Made by a program: the position numbers and the translations under genes. From NCBI RefSeq assembly GCF_000002425.4, contig NC_037256.1, positions 3,633,774 through 3,697,773 of the forward strand: DNA of 64,000 nucleotides, read 5' to 3'. Below the pieces are notes generated by a model. It did no database searches, was not told where the DNA came from, and was given only the letters and a program-made list of their open reading frames with translations. The stretch comes from Physcomitrium patens (Eukaryota > Streptophyta > Bryopsida > Funariales > Funariaceae). Positions 49,654 through 61,431 of the stretch are shown here, piece by piece; position 1 is the first letter of the stretch, and every line of letters starts with the position of its first letter.

Positions 49654-52600
49654 TCACAACTTTTCCTCGACATCCGACGGTGTGTAGTCACTGCGCCAAT
49701 AATTCACGTCGCTGAAATCAGAATTGCCGCTAGAAGAATCCTCTTTTTTAGGCTCACTTCCGTGATGCTCACCCTTGAACAAAGGTGTGGCCTCCCCTAC
49801 AACACCCTCCTTCAACATCTTCTCCATGGCTTTGATTGTGCCGTCAGGTTCTACACCAGCAACTTCTTCACCTGTGGGCAAAGTTTTAGACAAGCACCAT
49901 GCATATTCAATCATGCCAGGAATGCTTCAACCGAAGTCCCTACTTCGTACATCCAGAGCATCTCAAACCAAAAAAATTGAAATAAAATGGACCTTTCGCA
50001 TTCACTGAAGGAAAAAAATTGTTTCAGTTACGAAAATTTTGAGATGTATATTCATGAGAAACATAGTTGATGTTGGAATTTTACCTGTAATGGGATTGAC
50101 CATATGCCCCTCTGGAACCACACTAGCATCAGCAGATTCAGAATGAGATTGATCGGCCTTTTTTTCGACATTGGGTGAATCAGGTGTCTGCCCGGCTACC
50201 TCGAAGTGCTCAGGAAAATGAACATCGAATGGGATTTTGTCATCAATCACAGGTCCCCCTGATGGAATCTCCGTGCCTGCTCCTCCCAAAAAGTCAACAT
50301 TTATTCCACATTCAAAAAACATCAATACGAGGAGACGAGACGTCACAAAAATCATCAATATATGAGCCTAGATTACAGTGGCAAATGAAGTGTCAAACAA
50401 GAAAAGCTTAGAAATAGAAGGTTCCCGTTCAGACAGCGTTATCAAGAGTAACGATTGGCAAAATACCTGCACTAGATTCTTCTGATCGATGTTGGAACAA
50501 TGATAGATCGTCCGAAATATCTATTTTCTCAAGTTTCGTAGTTAGTTCTGAGTAATCTAAAGAATGATATGTCAGACTGCTTTTGCTTTCTCTCTCCAGT
50601 ACATCAAAAAGATTGGGTTCGGGTATTTTATTGGATTTCGCCGAACTAGCTGTATCTGCGAGATCTTCATCTTCTCCTAGAACCACTTCATCATCACTGC
50701 TGCTATCCCCGCTACTGTTAGGAGGGGAGATTATATTTGCAGCTGGTCCCAAATCATTCCGAGGTGGAGAAGAGGTTACAAGAAATGTTGGAGCGGACTC
50801 TTCTGTTGACCTGGCGAAATCATCTTGAAACGCAAACCAGTTGTTGTTTCGACCGAACAAGCTGTCTGCCCTACCACTACATCACAAATTTAATCCGAAA
50901 ACTTCAGACAAAATGAGACTAGAAGAAAACCGCCAGTGGTTACTCCTTTCCCAATAATAAAATAGCTTTAGGATTTAGGACTTAGATTTCGGAATTAGAT
51001 TTAGGAGAAAAAAACCCAAGGAAAACTGGTACTTAACACAACTCAAATAATAGGATAAGAAGTAAGTGCAAAAAAAATAAATGTTGAGTAAGATAATGAA
51101 GACACCTGTCCTGATCTTCACCAAGTTGCAACGATGAAATGACAACTTCAGCAGACTCATCATCAAAAAACATGTCCTACACACACAACCAATACTTAGT
51201 TCCCTTCCATATATTGGATCATTTCCCGTCCATCCTAAACATAGACTACACATTCATATCATCGAAGTTATACTAAACCGTAAGACGAAAACATGATACT
51301 TCAAAAATGAGAGTTGGGTACGAGGATGAACCTCCTCATCTCTCTCCATTGCCCCATGACCCTGTGCAGCGATACAGATGCAAACGTAATAAATGAGAAC
51401 AAACTGGAACTCGGCAAGTGGGGTTCGAAAAACATTAAAAACATAAAAGAATTAAAAATATCCAACATATACATATCAAACAGAAGACGCGGTACTGACC
51501 AAAACGAGCTGAGGTAAGACAGCAAGGACTAACCTCTTCAGCATCATCATTGTCAAACATGCCGTACCGATAAACCTCGCGATTTATGTTACTGGCCATA
51601 GTTGATATATCATAATCCCTATGACGGAAGTCATCTTCGTCACTGTCCATAGGACGATCCTGTACAGCAGTTGGTCGTCTGTGCACATATCAGACCACCA
51701 TGTGAATACTTCGTTAGACACATTATCGTATTTTCTCGAACAACATTTCATTGCATGAATGAAGAAACTGCAATACACTTCCCAAGAAATTTAACACACT
51801 TAATTACAAAATTTTGATGTCACTATGATAAAACGACAAACCTAGAAAATTCAAAAAATGCAGGAAAATGAAAATCGCCATCATAAAGATAGAGACGTAC
51901 CCACAAGACCAGTGAAACACATTTTCAATTGAGTTCCGAGGCTGCAAAACTTTTGTCACCCAGTCACTCCATTTAGAATTAGCCTGTGAAGTGAAGACGA
52001 AAAAAATTAGAATACAATGGCAAAGAATGCAAATATATTACAATGCAACTGAGAAAACAGATGTTGCATACCTGTAAATGACCTTGAATTAAAGGAATCG
52101 CAGAGGCTTGATGAATCTTGTTAGCGAGACGAGTAAGATGACCCATATTCCCTATCCTTGTGCGTGATTTACTGACTGTAGACTTTGGCTGCAGATCAAT
52201 AAAATGGATCAAATCTAAAATCCAACTGGTGAACAATAATAAACCCACAAACATGGTATTGTATCCTGATCCTTACTGAATGATCTCTGACAAGCTTACG
52301 TCACAAATATAGATTGTGCACAGTAACCGTCGTAGATTAATTACATCTACTATTCGTAACAGTGATTCAGCAATCAATCAAACATCGTCTATAAAATTCT
52401 CTGATAAGATTCATCACCCTAGAAGCATCACATATGCAAAAAGTATCATTAAGTATACTATTTAAAGAATGTAAGTACACAACAATCAGCCCCAAACTAA
52501 ACTCGTACCTCCGCTTGATTGTCTGGAACGTAAGGATTATCATCCGCAGCCAATAAATTATCCAAAAATTTACAGTCTTGAAATAAATGATCAATCAGTT

Positions 52601-55600
52601 TTTGACTTTTGCTCTCCAAGCACGAGGACACAATACTCTCCACATGATGATGCAGCATGTTATTGAAGGGATAACTGTCACGGCCAAATATCCAGCATAT
52701 GACCAATTGTTGCTCAAGCTCAAATGCACATCGCGCGTAGTCTCATGCACGCTGCCTGACATGATATACCAATTTCTACGTCCACAATACACAGCAAAAA
52801 GGAGGGTGAATAGGAAAGCTTACTCAAAGAAGAGCTTTAATACAAGTTGAATTGCTCCTGAGTTGACCAACTGGTGCCTGGCGCCGTCACTATTGGTTCT
52901 CAACAGAACCGCAATGAACTCCACGATCTGCCCAATAACTCACGATATCAGTGGAGTGTAAAAATTAACACTATGAGCTACAAAATGCAGTGAAGTTGAC
53001 TAAAAAAGGAGAAAAATTCTCGCTCTGCAACGCCAATAACAAAATTCCAAGTCTAACCTTAAGCCTGTGGACACCCAAAGGTGGCTGAAGCTGTCCATAT
53101 GTAGTAGGCAACATCAGGTTGTCCTTGGAGACATCCAATACTGCAAGCAAGTCACCTGCGGACATCAAGAATGCACCTTCAGGGGAAGCAATAACTGCGA
53201 GTTCCATCTTCTCCACTTAATATATATTAACCAGGATCCAAATGCAATTTTCAACGGATGTCTTCTCATATGTTCTACTATCTTGAACATAGTAATCATA
53301 CAAAAGCAGTGTCCTGGCTCCCCACTACGAGTGCAAAACTGTTCGGGCTGATTCAACAGTTAAACCGACGAACTAAATCAGAAGTTATTCCACTTCATCC
53401 AGCGGCTACATAGCATAATATTATATTCGCCGGACAACCGTTATCGCAAGAAACGTCGGCTCACCTAATCTTTGTAGCATGCCTTCAACAGTCTCCGGGT
53501 TTGCAGTAGTCATTGGTTCAGTCACATGCTGGCCACGAGCGGCTCCTGCAGCTGCTACGGAAGCAGCTCTCTTCGGGTCCAAGAGAGATATACAGACAGA
53601 AAGGGCATGCACAAGGGTAGACTTCGACTCCGGATTATCCAATACGTGAAGAAAGAGGCGCCCCACAAACCTGCCAAGACAAGCAATAACAATGGAATGG
53701 CTTTAAATAAGGGTTTCTGTAAGAATAAAGCAATACCAAATCAAGAATCTAAAATGTATTATATCTAAAATGCATTGTGCACATAGACCTTATGTTCTTC
53801 GAGTGCATCTGCTTTAAAATCTTATAACGTGAGAACTAATGACTCTTCGGACACATGACATCCTGTCAAGGCATCATAATTGGTAAAACATAAATTACTT
53901 CACTTTCAACCACCATAACATTCGGATGGACAATTTGAAGAAACTGTGAACCACATACTTTGGGCTAGAAAGTTTTGAAGTGAGTGCAGATGGAGCAATA
54001 CGCGTAACAGCTGACAAAGTCTCTGCAGCATTCGCATGAACCTCTGAAGAATTCTGCCGTCGCAAGAAATCAGAATAGTCAGATACCAAGGAAACGTGAA
54101 TCGCAAAAAGCGGACAGGCTCATAAAATCCACGACATCTTCAAGCAGCGCTATGGCCAATTTAAATTTTAAAAAGTGAAGAATAAAAATACCGGTGGACT
54201 AAGCTTATCTACGAGCATCTCCAGTAGATCCGTGTCGGCTAACCATTGCAACGAATCCACATGAAGAGCATATATATGTTCGTCTGCGCCCACCAGCCGG
54301 ACCAGAACCTACAAGTGCAAGTGCAAACTCATAAGTTAAAGCTTAATTTCAAAACTGCTTGAAGGCAAGATATTCAACTCAAGAAACGGACGATTCTAGA
54401 CCGATATAAGACCCACTACCAAGTGATGATGTAGAGAACTTACCTCCATGATAGAAGTAATACCAATTAAATCAACCAACTTCTTCAACATCTCTTGGTG
54501 AGTCTGGAAAAGTTAACCAATAGTAACACATAAGAGACCATGTGTGCGTGTGCGAGGGACACGTACATAGAAAGAGAACTACTTTAAATGTAAATGAAGC
54601 ATAGACAAAAAATCAAATCAAACAGTGCTATAAATGAGGTTTATAAATGAAGTTTTCGGACTTACTTGCAAATACTGCATTACCGGAACAGTTTTTCTAA
54701 GCAACAAGCAAACAACAACCTGCGCCACAATTTGAAACGAAATAATCACCACATTAGACAACTTAATGTGCAATTCCAATCAAGAAAACACTTAAGCATG
54801 TGCCAAATGTTACGAAATAATTCAATTTACTAATTATAGAACACACAACATTCAGTTTCAACACACCGATGAACTGAATCTGTATAATGCTAGCAGTCTA
54901 TATATGAATATTCATGAACAAAAAGAAGAATCTTAGTGTGATGAAACCCAAAAAAAAATGTATATTTACCTTACTAAAGTAGCCTGCCAATAACGTTCCA
55001 TGTGGCCGACCAGCCTCCAAGAAAGAGAAGAGATAATTCATGCTCTGCAAAGGAGCAAGGATTTATTGAACACACCTTCAATCCTGTCTACCGTACCATT
55101 TGCAGCACTAAATGAATTTGGATAATTTGATATAGATGAGTTCCAGACTTCGTGACAAACATTTACATCAAATACTGCCGAATAAGTGTAAGTTTCCCAT
55201 GAACATGAAAAAGAATTTTTCTAGAAATGAACATTATCAACGTTCAAAACAAAGTATATGAGTAATACCTCCTCATCCTCAACTAAAGTCTTGAATATGA
55301 CATCTATCTCACATGTGAAAATTTCACATGCAATGAATGGAAACCTGCATGGGCGGTAATGAGACTTAGCTCCCTTGTTTTTATCATTATTAGACTACCA
55401 TTACAAACTTACGAAATAACTACAAATTGCTACAAATTCAAGTCAACAATCAGTCCTATTGCAGGCAAAAAAACTAGGTCGAGAAATTAGATACCTCGGA
55501 TGTCACACAGCTGATTAAGTCCAATTTTACTGCAAGAAGAAGACTTACTTGTACGAACGCTTGTTATCTGCACCCTCCGGTGGCTCTTCGACTACATAAC

Positions 55601-57270
55601 GGAGCAGCGCATGCACCTGAGCCTTCCCCCGCATGCTGTAAACATCGAAGAGGAGTGACCATGACACGATCGCAAAAGAAAGATCAGTAACACTAGTAAT
55701 TGATCCATTAGCACCAGACACGCATGTCAAAAAGCATCCATACCACATGTCAAATATCAAAGCATAAACCTTCTGAACATTCCATGATCTCACATCAGGC
55801 CTACTACGCATGGATTGTCTTGTGTGCGTGTAAAACAAAAGTCGATTTTATGAATAACTATACACAAGCCCCTATAATCATCACGTTATGAGAAAAGTTC
55901 ACCAACTCTTGTAATTGGTACCAAAGTGTTAAGTATAAAATTTTAACATTGAGTTCCACAATCCTTAGTCATCTCACTTAATATTGCCAGTATGTGCAAA
56001 AACTAGAACAATCAGCTGATAGGAAACCCAACTTATTAGAAAAGTTGGTTCATACAAAGCAACTTAGAGTGAGCTGAAGCAGAGCGAGATGGAAGGGTGC
56101 TCACAAATTGATAAGCCGGCTGTTCAAAGCTTTGCACTCCTGGATGATTTCATCTTCATCCAGGAGTTCTTCCAAGGTATAGGCATCCTTATCGAGCACC
56201 GCTTCTACCTGCATGTACAACCATGACCACTTCAGTACTAGCAACTAAAACTTTACATAAATAATATGCATGAAATTCAAAACAACGAACTAAGTCCACA
56301 CTTCCGCGGCTAATAGTAACACACTCCATAATGCACAAACGATTATACAAATCATTGTTTGTGGGAACCCCCAATAAACAATCCGTAACCCCTCGAACTG
56401 ACGATGTAAGCAATAGATATGAGTCACTAAGATGACGCACATTCATCGTTACAAAAGTCGCTCATGCATATTGATTAAAGAACAAGGATTTCAGCCTGAC
56501 ATGGGATAACCGTGTTCAGAAGAACTTAGAAAGACGCCAATCCAGAACAGTCATCCTATTCACACAACGCAGTGTCACTTAAGGAACATTGTGTCTATGA
56601 GCTTAATAAAAAGCATTTTATAAAAACCAAAAAAAAAGTCATGTAACCTATCGAACAAGGCACGACCAGGTCAGCTACGTCAACTTGTTTCGACACCTGC
56701 ACACCTATCTAATACATATTCAGCAGACCTAGAATTGTGATAAAACAGCACCCTGACAAGCTGACAGGTAGGACGTGATAGATGAACAGAAGTATATAGT
56801 CGACGAGCAGGCTTCAAAAACATATGCATTGCCACCTACAATTTACGAAGACTACTTTAATCTTAACAGGCTCAGCATTTCCAATATAGTGAGACTACTT
56901 CGTTATAACATTAATATTAAGCTGTCAGCATGCGATTGTTGCTTGTAGAAAACAAAATCCACAAAAACATCAAAACTATTTACAAAAATCAAACATGATT
57001 ACAGCAATCCTGGATATTCTTCACACTTTCATATAGCCATTTCAAAAAGAATTCATAAACCACTACAATGAGGGAAGATTCAACACAAACGACACATGGG
57101 CGCACTGAAGATACACTTCATGTATAATGGAGAATCAAAATGTGTAGACAACGGGGTCAATAGTCTGAAAAAAATAGATTTCTATATTACTCTAGCATCA
57201 CAGTCCAGAGGAATTGTAAAAATGAACTCACCGGAGAAGTGGTCGATAAGCCAGATATTCGCCAGAACAT
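49654..57270 (-). CDS. SAPS-domain protein, PP6 phosphatase regulatory subunit family
   Basis: Plant homologue of yeast SIT4-associated proteins and PP6R; in Arabidopsis such proteins partner PP6 catalytic subunits. Twenty-one exons: 57232-57270, 56105-56208, 55549-55635, 55269-55344, 54970-55044, 54666-54719, 54444-54503, 54192-54308, 53959-54053, 53465-53670, 53058-53155, 52824-52927, 52509-52674, 52072-52188, 51901-51983, 51534-51678, 51332-51361, 51106-51176, 50467-50876, 50085-50276, 49654-49871. All are GT-AG and in phase: 2547 bp, 848 aa. Start MFWRISGLSTTSPVEAVLDK is the conserved N-terminus. The helical SAPS domain (about residues 100-430) includes LEELLDEDEIIQECKALNSR, LLAGYFSK, LVDLIGITSIME, EVHANAAETL, LPTTYGQLQPPLGVHRLK and HHHVESIVSSCLESKS. 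Then GHLTRLANKI, CGRPTAVQDRPMDSDEDD, FFDDESAEVVISSL, a Ser/Asp-rich tail and NYWRSDYTPSDVEEKL. Looks intact. Confidence 0.97.
51332..51361 (-). other. 30-bp microexon of the SAPS gene
   Basis: Encodes GHGAMERDEE with CAG before and GTTCAT after. It is needed to keep the acidic DDAEE...DEEDMFFDDES stretch in register with the family pattern; its length is a multiple of three, so skipping it would be silent in frame. Confidence 0.8.
56209..57231 (-). other. Large first intron of the SAPS gene
   Basis: 1023 bp between the 13-codon first exon and exon 2. No internal gene seen. Long first introns in plant housekeeping genes often carry expression-enhancing sequence, but nothing specific is visible. 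Confidence 0.7.
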
Positions 57271-58560
57271 TTTTTTTCACGAATGCGTTCAATCCCACTG
57301 AACCCTTGCTTCCCAAAATCTCCCTAACTCGTCAGAGCGGTTCTGTTGCCAGAAAGTAAAACACTGATCTCCAGCGCTCCCCTCCTAAGCCTTCTGAATT
57401 TATCCAACCAGATCTGCGCTGCTGACAACACTCAACACTTGCCCTTCTTTTCCGGCTAAAGACCTACATCAACCAAATCTTGTTGCTCTACTTCCCCACG
57501 CCGTACTCTCTCGCTTTCCCCCGCATGGAAACAGCACGAAACTTGCACAACCGAGCTCTCCGCACTATGATCTCGGGCGTAAGATCTTAGTGCCAGCCTC
57601 TGTCCCAACACTTCAAGCGCCCGTCCCTTAGCACACTCCGGTGAATCCACAACTTCATCTCCTTCTCACACACCAGCAACCATTCATTTCCTCTAGACAA
57701 AATAAGCTTCTCCTCTTCCTCTTCCTCCTCCTCCCTGCACAATTATAATGCAACCACGACAAAAAAAAACACTTCTCTCCCTGTTCTTCCACTCCCTATC
57801 TTCCTCTCTATCTCACTCTACACCAAAGGCCTTCCACCGCTAGTTCACTTACGCTCAAAACACGCGCAACTCACTCCCGCTCCAGCAACAAGGTGCGTCC
57901 AACAGCAACCGAACCCTAATGGCCCGTCAGCCCGTCAGCTCGACCGTTCAAAAAAACACAGCGTGGAAGGGGGAAGAGTTTTTCCGAGCTCAGGCCAAAA
58001 CGAGGGACGACGGTATCCTCGCCATCATCTGGCAACCGCAGTGCATGCACAGCCAAGCCCACCAGCAATCGGGGCTCGAACAACACAATTGGCTTCACGG
58101 GCTAACAATCGAGCATCGCCACCACCAAAAGCAAGTGCCAATGCCTCTCCCGCTCGCCCGCCCCGTAGTTCCGATGCCTTCAATGTCTTCCTTACCACCG
58201 ACCCCGCCTCCATCCCCCCATCTCTGTGGCCTATGCCCGCGGGCCACCTCGGATCGTGCGGCTCTGGATGCACACGGTGAGAGAGGCCGCGCCACAGACC
58301 TGGGCAAAGAACTCTCCCGCAGGGGGGCAATCCTCTGTGTCGCGGACTGCAGCCCCGCCCGCTTGACCTTCCCGCCACAGGCTTGCCGCTCCCTGGTCAG
58401 ACTGGCCTTTTGGTTAGACGGCCGCCGAAGCTGCGGCAGGGAATGATTGCCTCACTTGACCCGGTCTGCGGCTGGCGCTCCGGGGATTGGATGAGCTATC
58501 ACCCGTCCCTTTTCATGGATGGATGAGGGCTGTTGGATGAACTTGACGCATCCATTCTAC
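57271..58560 (-). promoter_or_regulatory. 5' UTR, promoter and GC-rich island upstream of the SAPS gene
   Basis: The proximal part (57271-57880) is pyrimidine-rich on the plus strand (TCCTCTTCC-type near 57710-57740). From about 57880 to 58480 the sequence becomes GC- and CpG-rich and carries overlapping open frames on both strands (175 codons at 57919-58446 plus; 117 codons minus), as expected when stops are rare. No family signature is seen, so it is treated as a promoter island rather than a gene. Confidence 0.4.
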
Positions 58561-60413
58561 TTTCGTCCATCCTTGTTCATTCTCGTATAAAGTAAATTGG
58601 GTGGGTTTCAAACAGGATTAGGATGAGTGGTGTCCATGTGTCAATTCTACATTTCCCGTAAGAGCTGATCTATTTTAAGGAATGGATATTATTTCCTATT
58701 TTTAAAATCTATTCCTTTTAATAATTATTATTAATTCCATGGTTTGCAGTCATTATTTAGATTTACAATATTTACCAACAATGTGAAACAAAATTTATCA
58801 ACCAATGACTTTGTATTTTTAATGATATTTTTTTGAAGTGAAATTGAACTGCCCCCCCCCCTGATAAAGCATTAGAGGAAAAAAATATTTATCCTTTATA
58901 TTGTGAGTCATTGAAACACAAATACAAATATTAGGCTTGGAATGCACTCTACATGTGTGATTAAGAAAAGATGGAATAATCTTGTTTCTTTCACTTATAG
59001 AGCCTAGTCCATCTTATGTCTTTTCATCTTTCCAATCGTCCATGATTCAGCTTTTATGCCACCTCTTGTAAAATCCTTATTTACAAATCTAATTGTTGCA
59101 CTTATCCACACATGCAACTTATTGTTGTTTAAACAAATGTATACAAACTCATTCAAATGCACATCTCTTGATAAAGCAAAGAAATAATAACTGTGAAATA
59201 TTCTTTCTCTTATACAACCATGATACAAGAAGAGTCATGTGTAGTAAGAATCACATTATCACACTTTAAAGAATCATTATTTTTTTTTTACATTAGCAAA
59301 TCTAAAAAGAGATCAAACAAAATTTTAAAACATACTCAAATATTGGGATAGAAGCAAATACATATTGATGTGAATTTGAGTTTAATATTTCATAGTATAG
59401 CAAGAAACTTGAGCATGAATGATTTAATTTGTCATTTTAGAATTTTAGTATTTAATAACATGGGTATTATTAACCTCTTCCTAACAAAGTACTTTGGAAC
59501 CTAAGCATCATATGTCTGAAGGATTTTTTTTGGTGCATTGATCTTTGTGTCCAGAGTTACAATATTTCTTTGTTGCCTAATCAAAATATTATTAACATTT
59601 TCCATCAAAATAGCTGGTCACATTCTCATATGACAATAATAAAGTCATGCCTAATGAACAACATTTTAACAATACGTTACAATTAATCAACATGAATGAT
59701 CAATTCAAAGTTTTTAAAAATATGATGTTTTACTTTCCTCAATCTCTAATATTTCATGTCAATGAAAGCTTTGAAGAGAGACTTGAAATAAACAAGCAAA
59801 AATCTGAAAACAAAGTGAAGTCTTTAAAATCTGTAAGTATTTTCATTAGGTTTATAAATGAGTAGGTATTGATAACTTTGATTATTTTTATATGCACAAC
59901 ATCTATGCACTAATTTTTGCCACAATACTTTGATGGAAAATATTAATAATATTATGATTAGTCAAATTCATGCATTTGTGTTTATATAAGATATTTGAAA
60001 AAATGCCAAAGTATTGTAAACATTGAATTCATGCTTGAAATCTTCCTCAACTATTACAACAAGCATCAACCTCAATGTAAAGATCATTAAATTTAATGGT
60101 GCTCATAAAACTAAAAACATGACATTTTATTTTATTTTTTCTTCTTCTTCTTCTTTGTAGAATTGATATATCCACTTTTTTTTCTTCTTATAAATTGAAT
60201 GCAATGACTTTTTATTTCACTATTTTCACATCACATTTGTTATCAGATATGTTTCTAGATTTACTTTGGATTCAATCTTTTTTTAAAATATTCCCTTCCA
60301 ACATGTCATTCTAATATAAATAACATCTACTTGTGTATTTGATTAGTATATGATTTAGATTCGTGAAGATAGTATTTCTTGCCTCCATATAATGCCTACT
60401 TCTTATATATATA
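58561..60413. other. AT-rich spacer
   Basis: No gene recognised. It has a short C11 run near 58851 and a CTT-type tract near 60139-60160. Composition drops abruptly from the GC-rich island at its left. Confidence 0.5.
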
Positions 60414-60968
60414 TATCAAGGACAAGGACATGATAAAAAACAAATAAACAAGTGAAACTTCTCTAAAAGAAAGATGATAAAATAAAAATAACTTGATATT
60501 TATATTAAGGAAGAAATTGGAATGGCTATTGCCAAAAGCCAAGAAAAGTAGAGACCCTTGAAACTAGACTGGAAGCAAGAAAGGAGTTGATAAGAGTGAA
60601 GAAGGCTTCACTCTTGTCTCTATATATACTAACTAGGGGTTACGTGGCGATGTTCTATAGGACTTCCAATACGTGTTGACTTTGTAGGACACATGCCTTG
60701 ACTTACAAGGTAAATTTTTTAACATGTAGGCCACATAGTTAGCTTGGTCTTCAAGCTAACAACATGTGTGTTACATAGCCAACTTGTTGACTACGTTTCT
60801 AATCCAAAAAGTCAATTAAAGACACCTATAAAGTCAAAATAGTATCTATAAAGCTTCTAGGAAGCTTTTATAGCAAATATTATATATATAACTTACTTTT
60901 ACCTACTTTTACTTACTTCTATCTATTTATATATGTAATTACTAGCTTACATGCATATGTTCGTGATA
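60414..60968 (-). repeat. Element D 3' LTR
   Basis: About 555 bp, the reverse complement of the family LTR. It carries a TATA-like stretch and the GACAAGAGTGAAG inverted-repeat motif near 60590-60620. The family TGTCA/TGACA ends are slightly altered. Confidence 0.9.
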
Positions 60969-61006
60969 TTACCTCCCATTCTATGTACGACTTCTATAAG
61001 AAGCGG

Positions 61007-61431
61007 TCACGACATGTTGAGGAAATCTATGATGCGACAAATGATATTTGTCACATACTCTAATCTTTGTTCTCTTCGAAGATGATTGATAGGGCCTCTC
61101 AACCATCGGTAGTGTCCCATACCAAGGTGGGAAGACCACCCAATTATTTGATCATTGTTGAGGCCTTCATTACTTCGTTCGAATAAAATATTTGAAACAC
61201 CATCAAGAGTTGTTCCTACTTCTAGTAAAATCACCAAACATCGAGAGTCCCTTCTAAAATCGTGATATCAAATGCGTTGTATCTTACCATCTATTCGAGG
61301 AAGAACATGTCGTTCTTGTAGATCTTCATCTCGATTGCGTCATCTTGAAGGTTGTGACAATTGTTAGTCGCATCTGGTATGTCAACAAATAAAGACTCTT
61401 GAGTTGAGTCCGCTGGTTCTTGGTTCTCCAT
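61007..61431 (-). mobile_element. Element D extra 3' open-frame region
   Basis: Counterpart of the 141-codon open frame of element B (25040-25465), in the same place between chromodomain and 3' LTR. Conserved pieces LVILLEVGTT-like and GMGHYRWLRGPINHLRRE are visible. Decayed. Confidence 0.7.
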
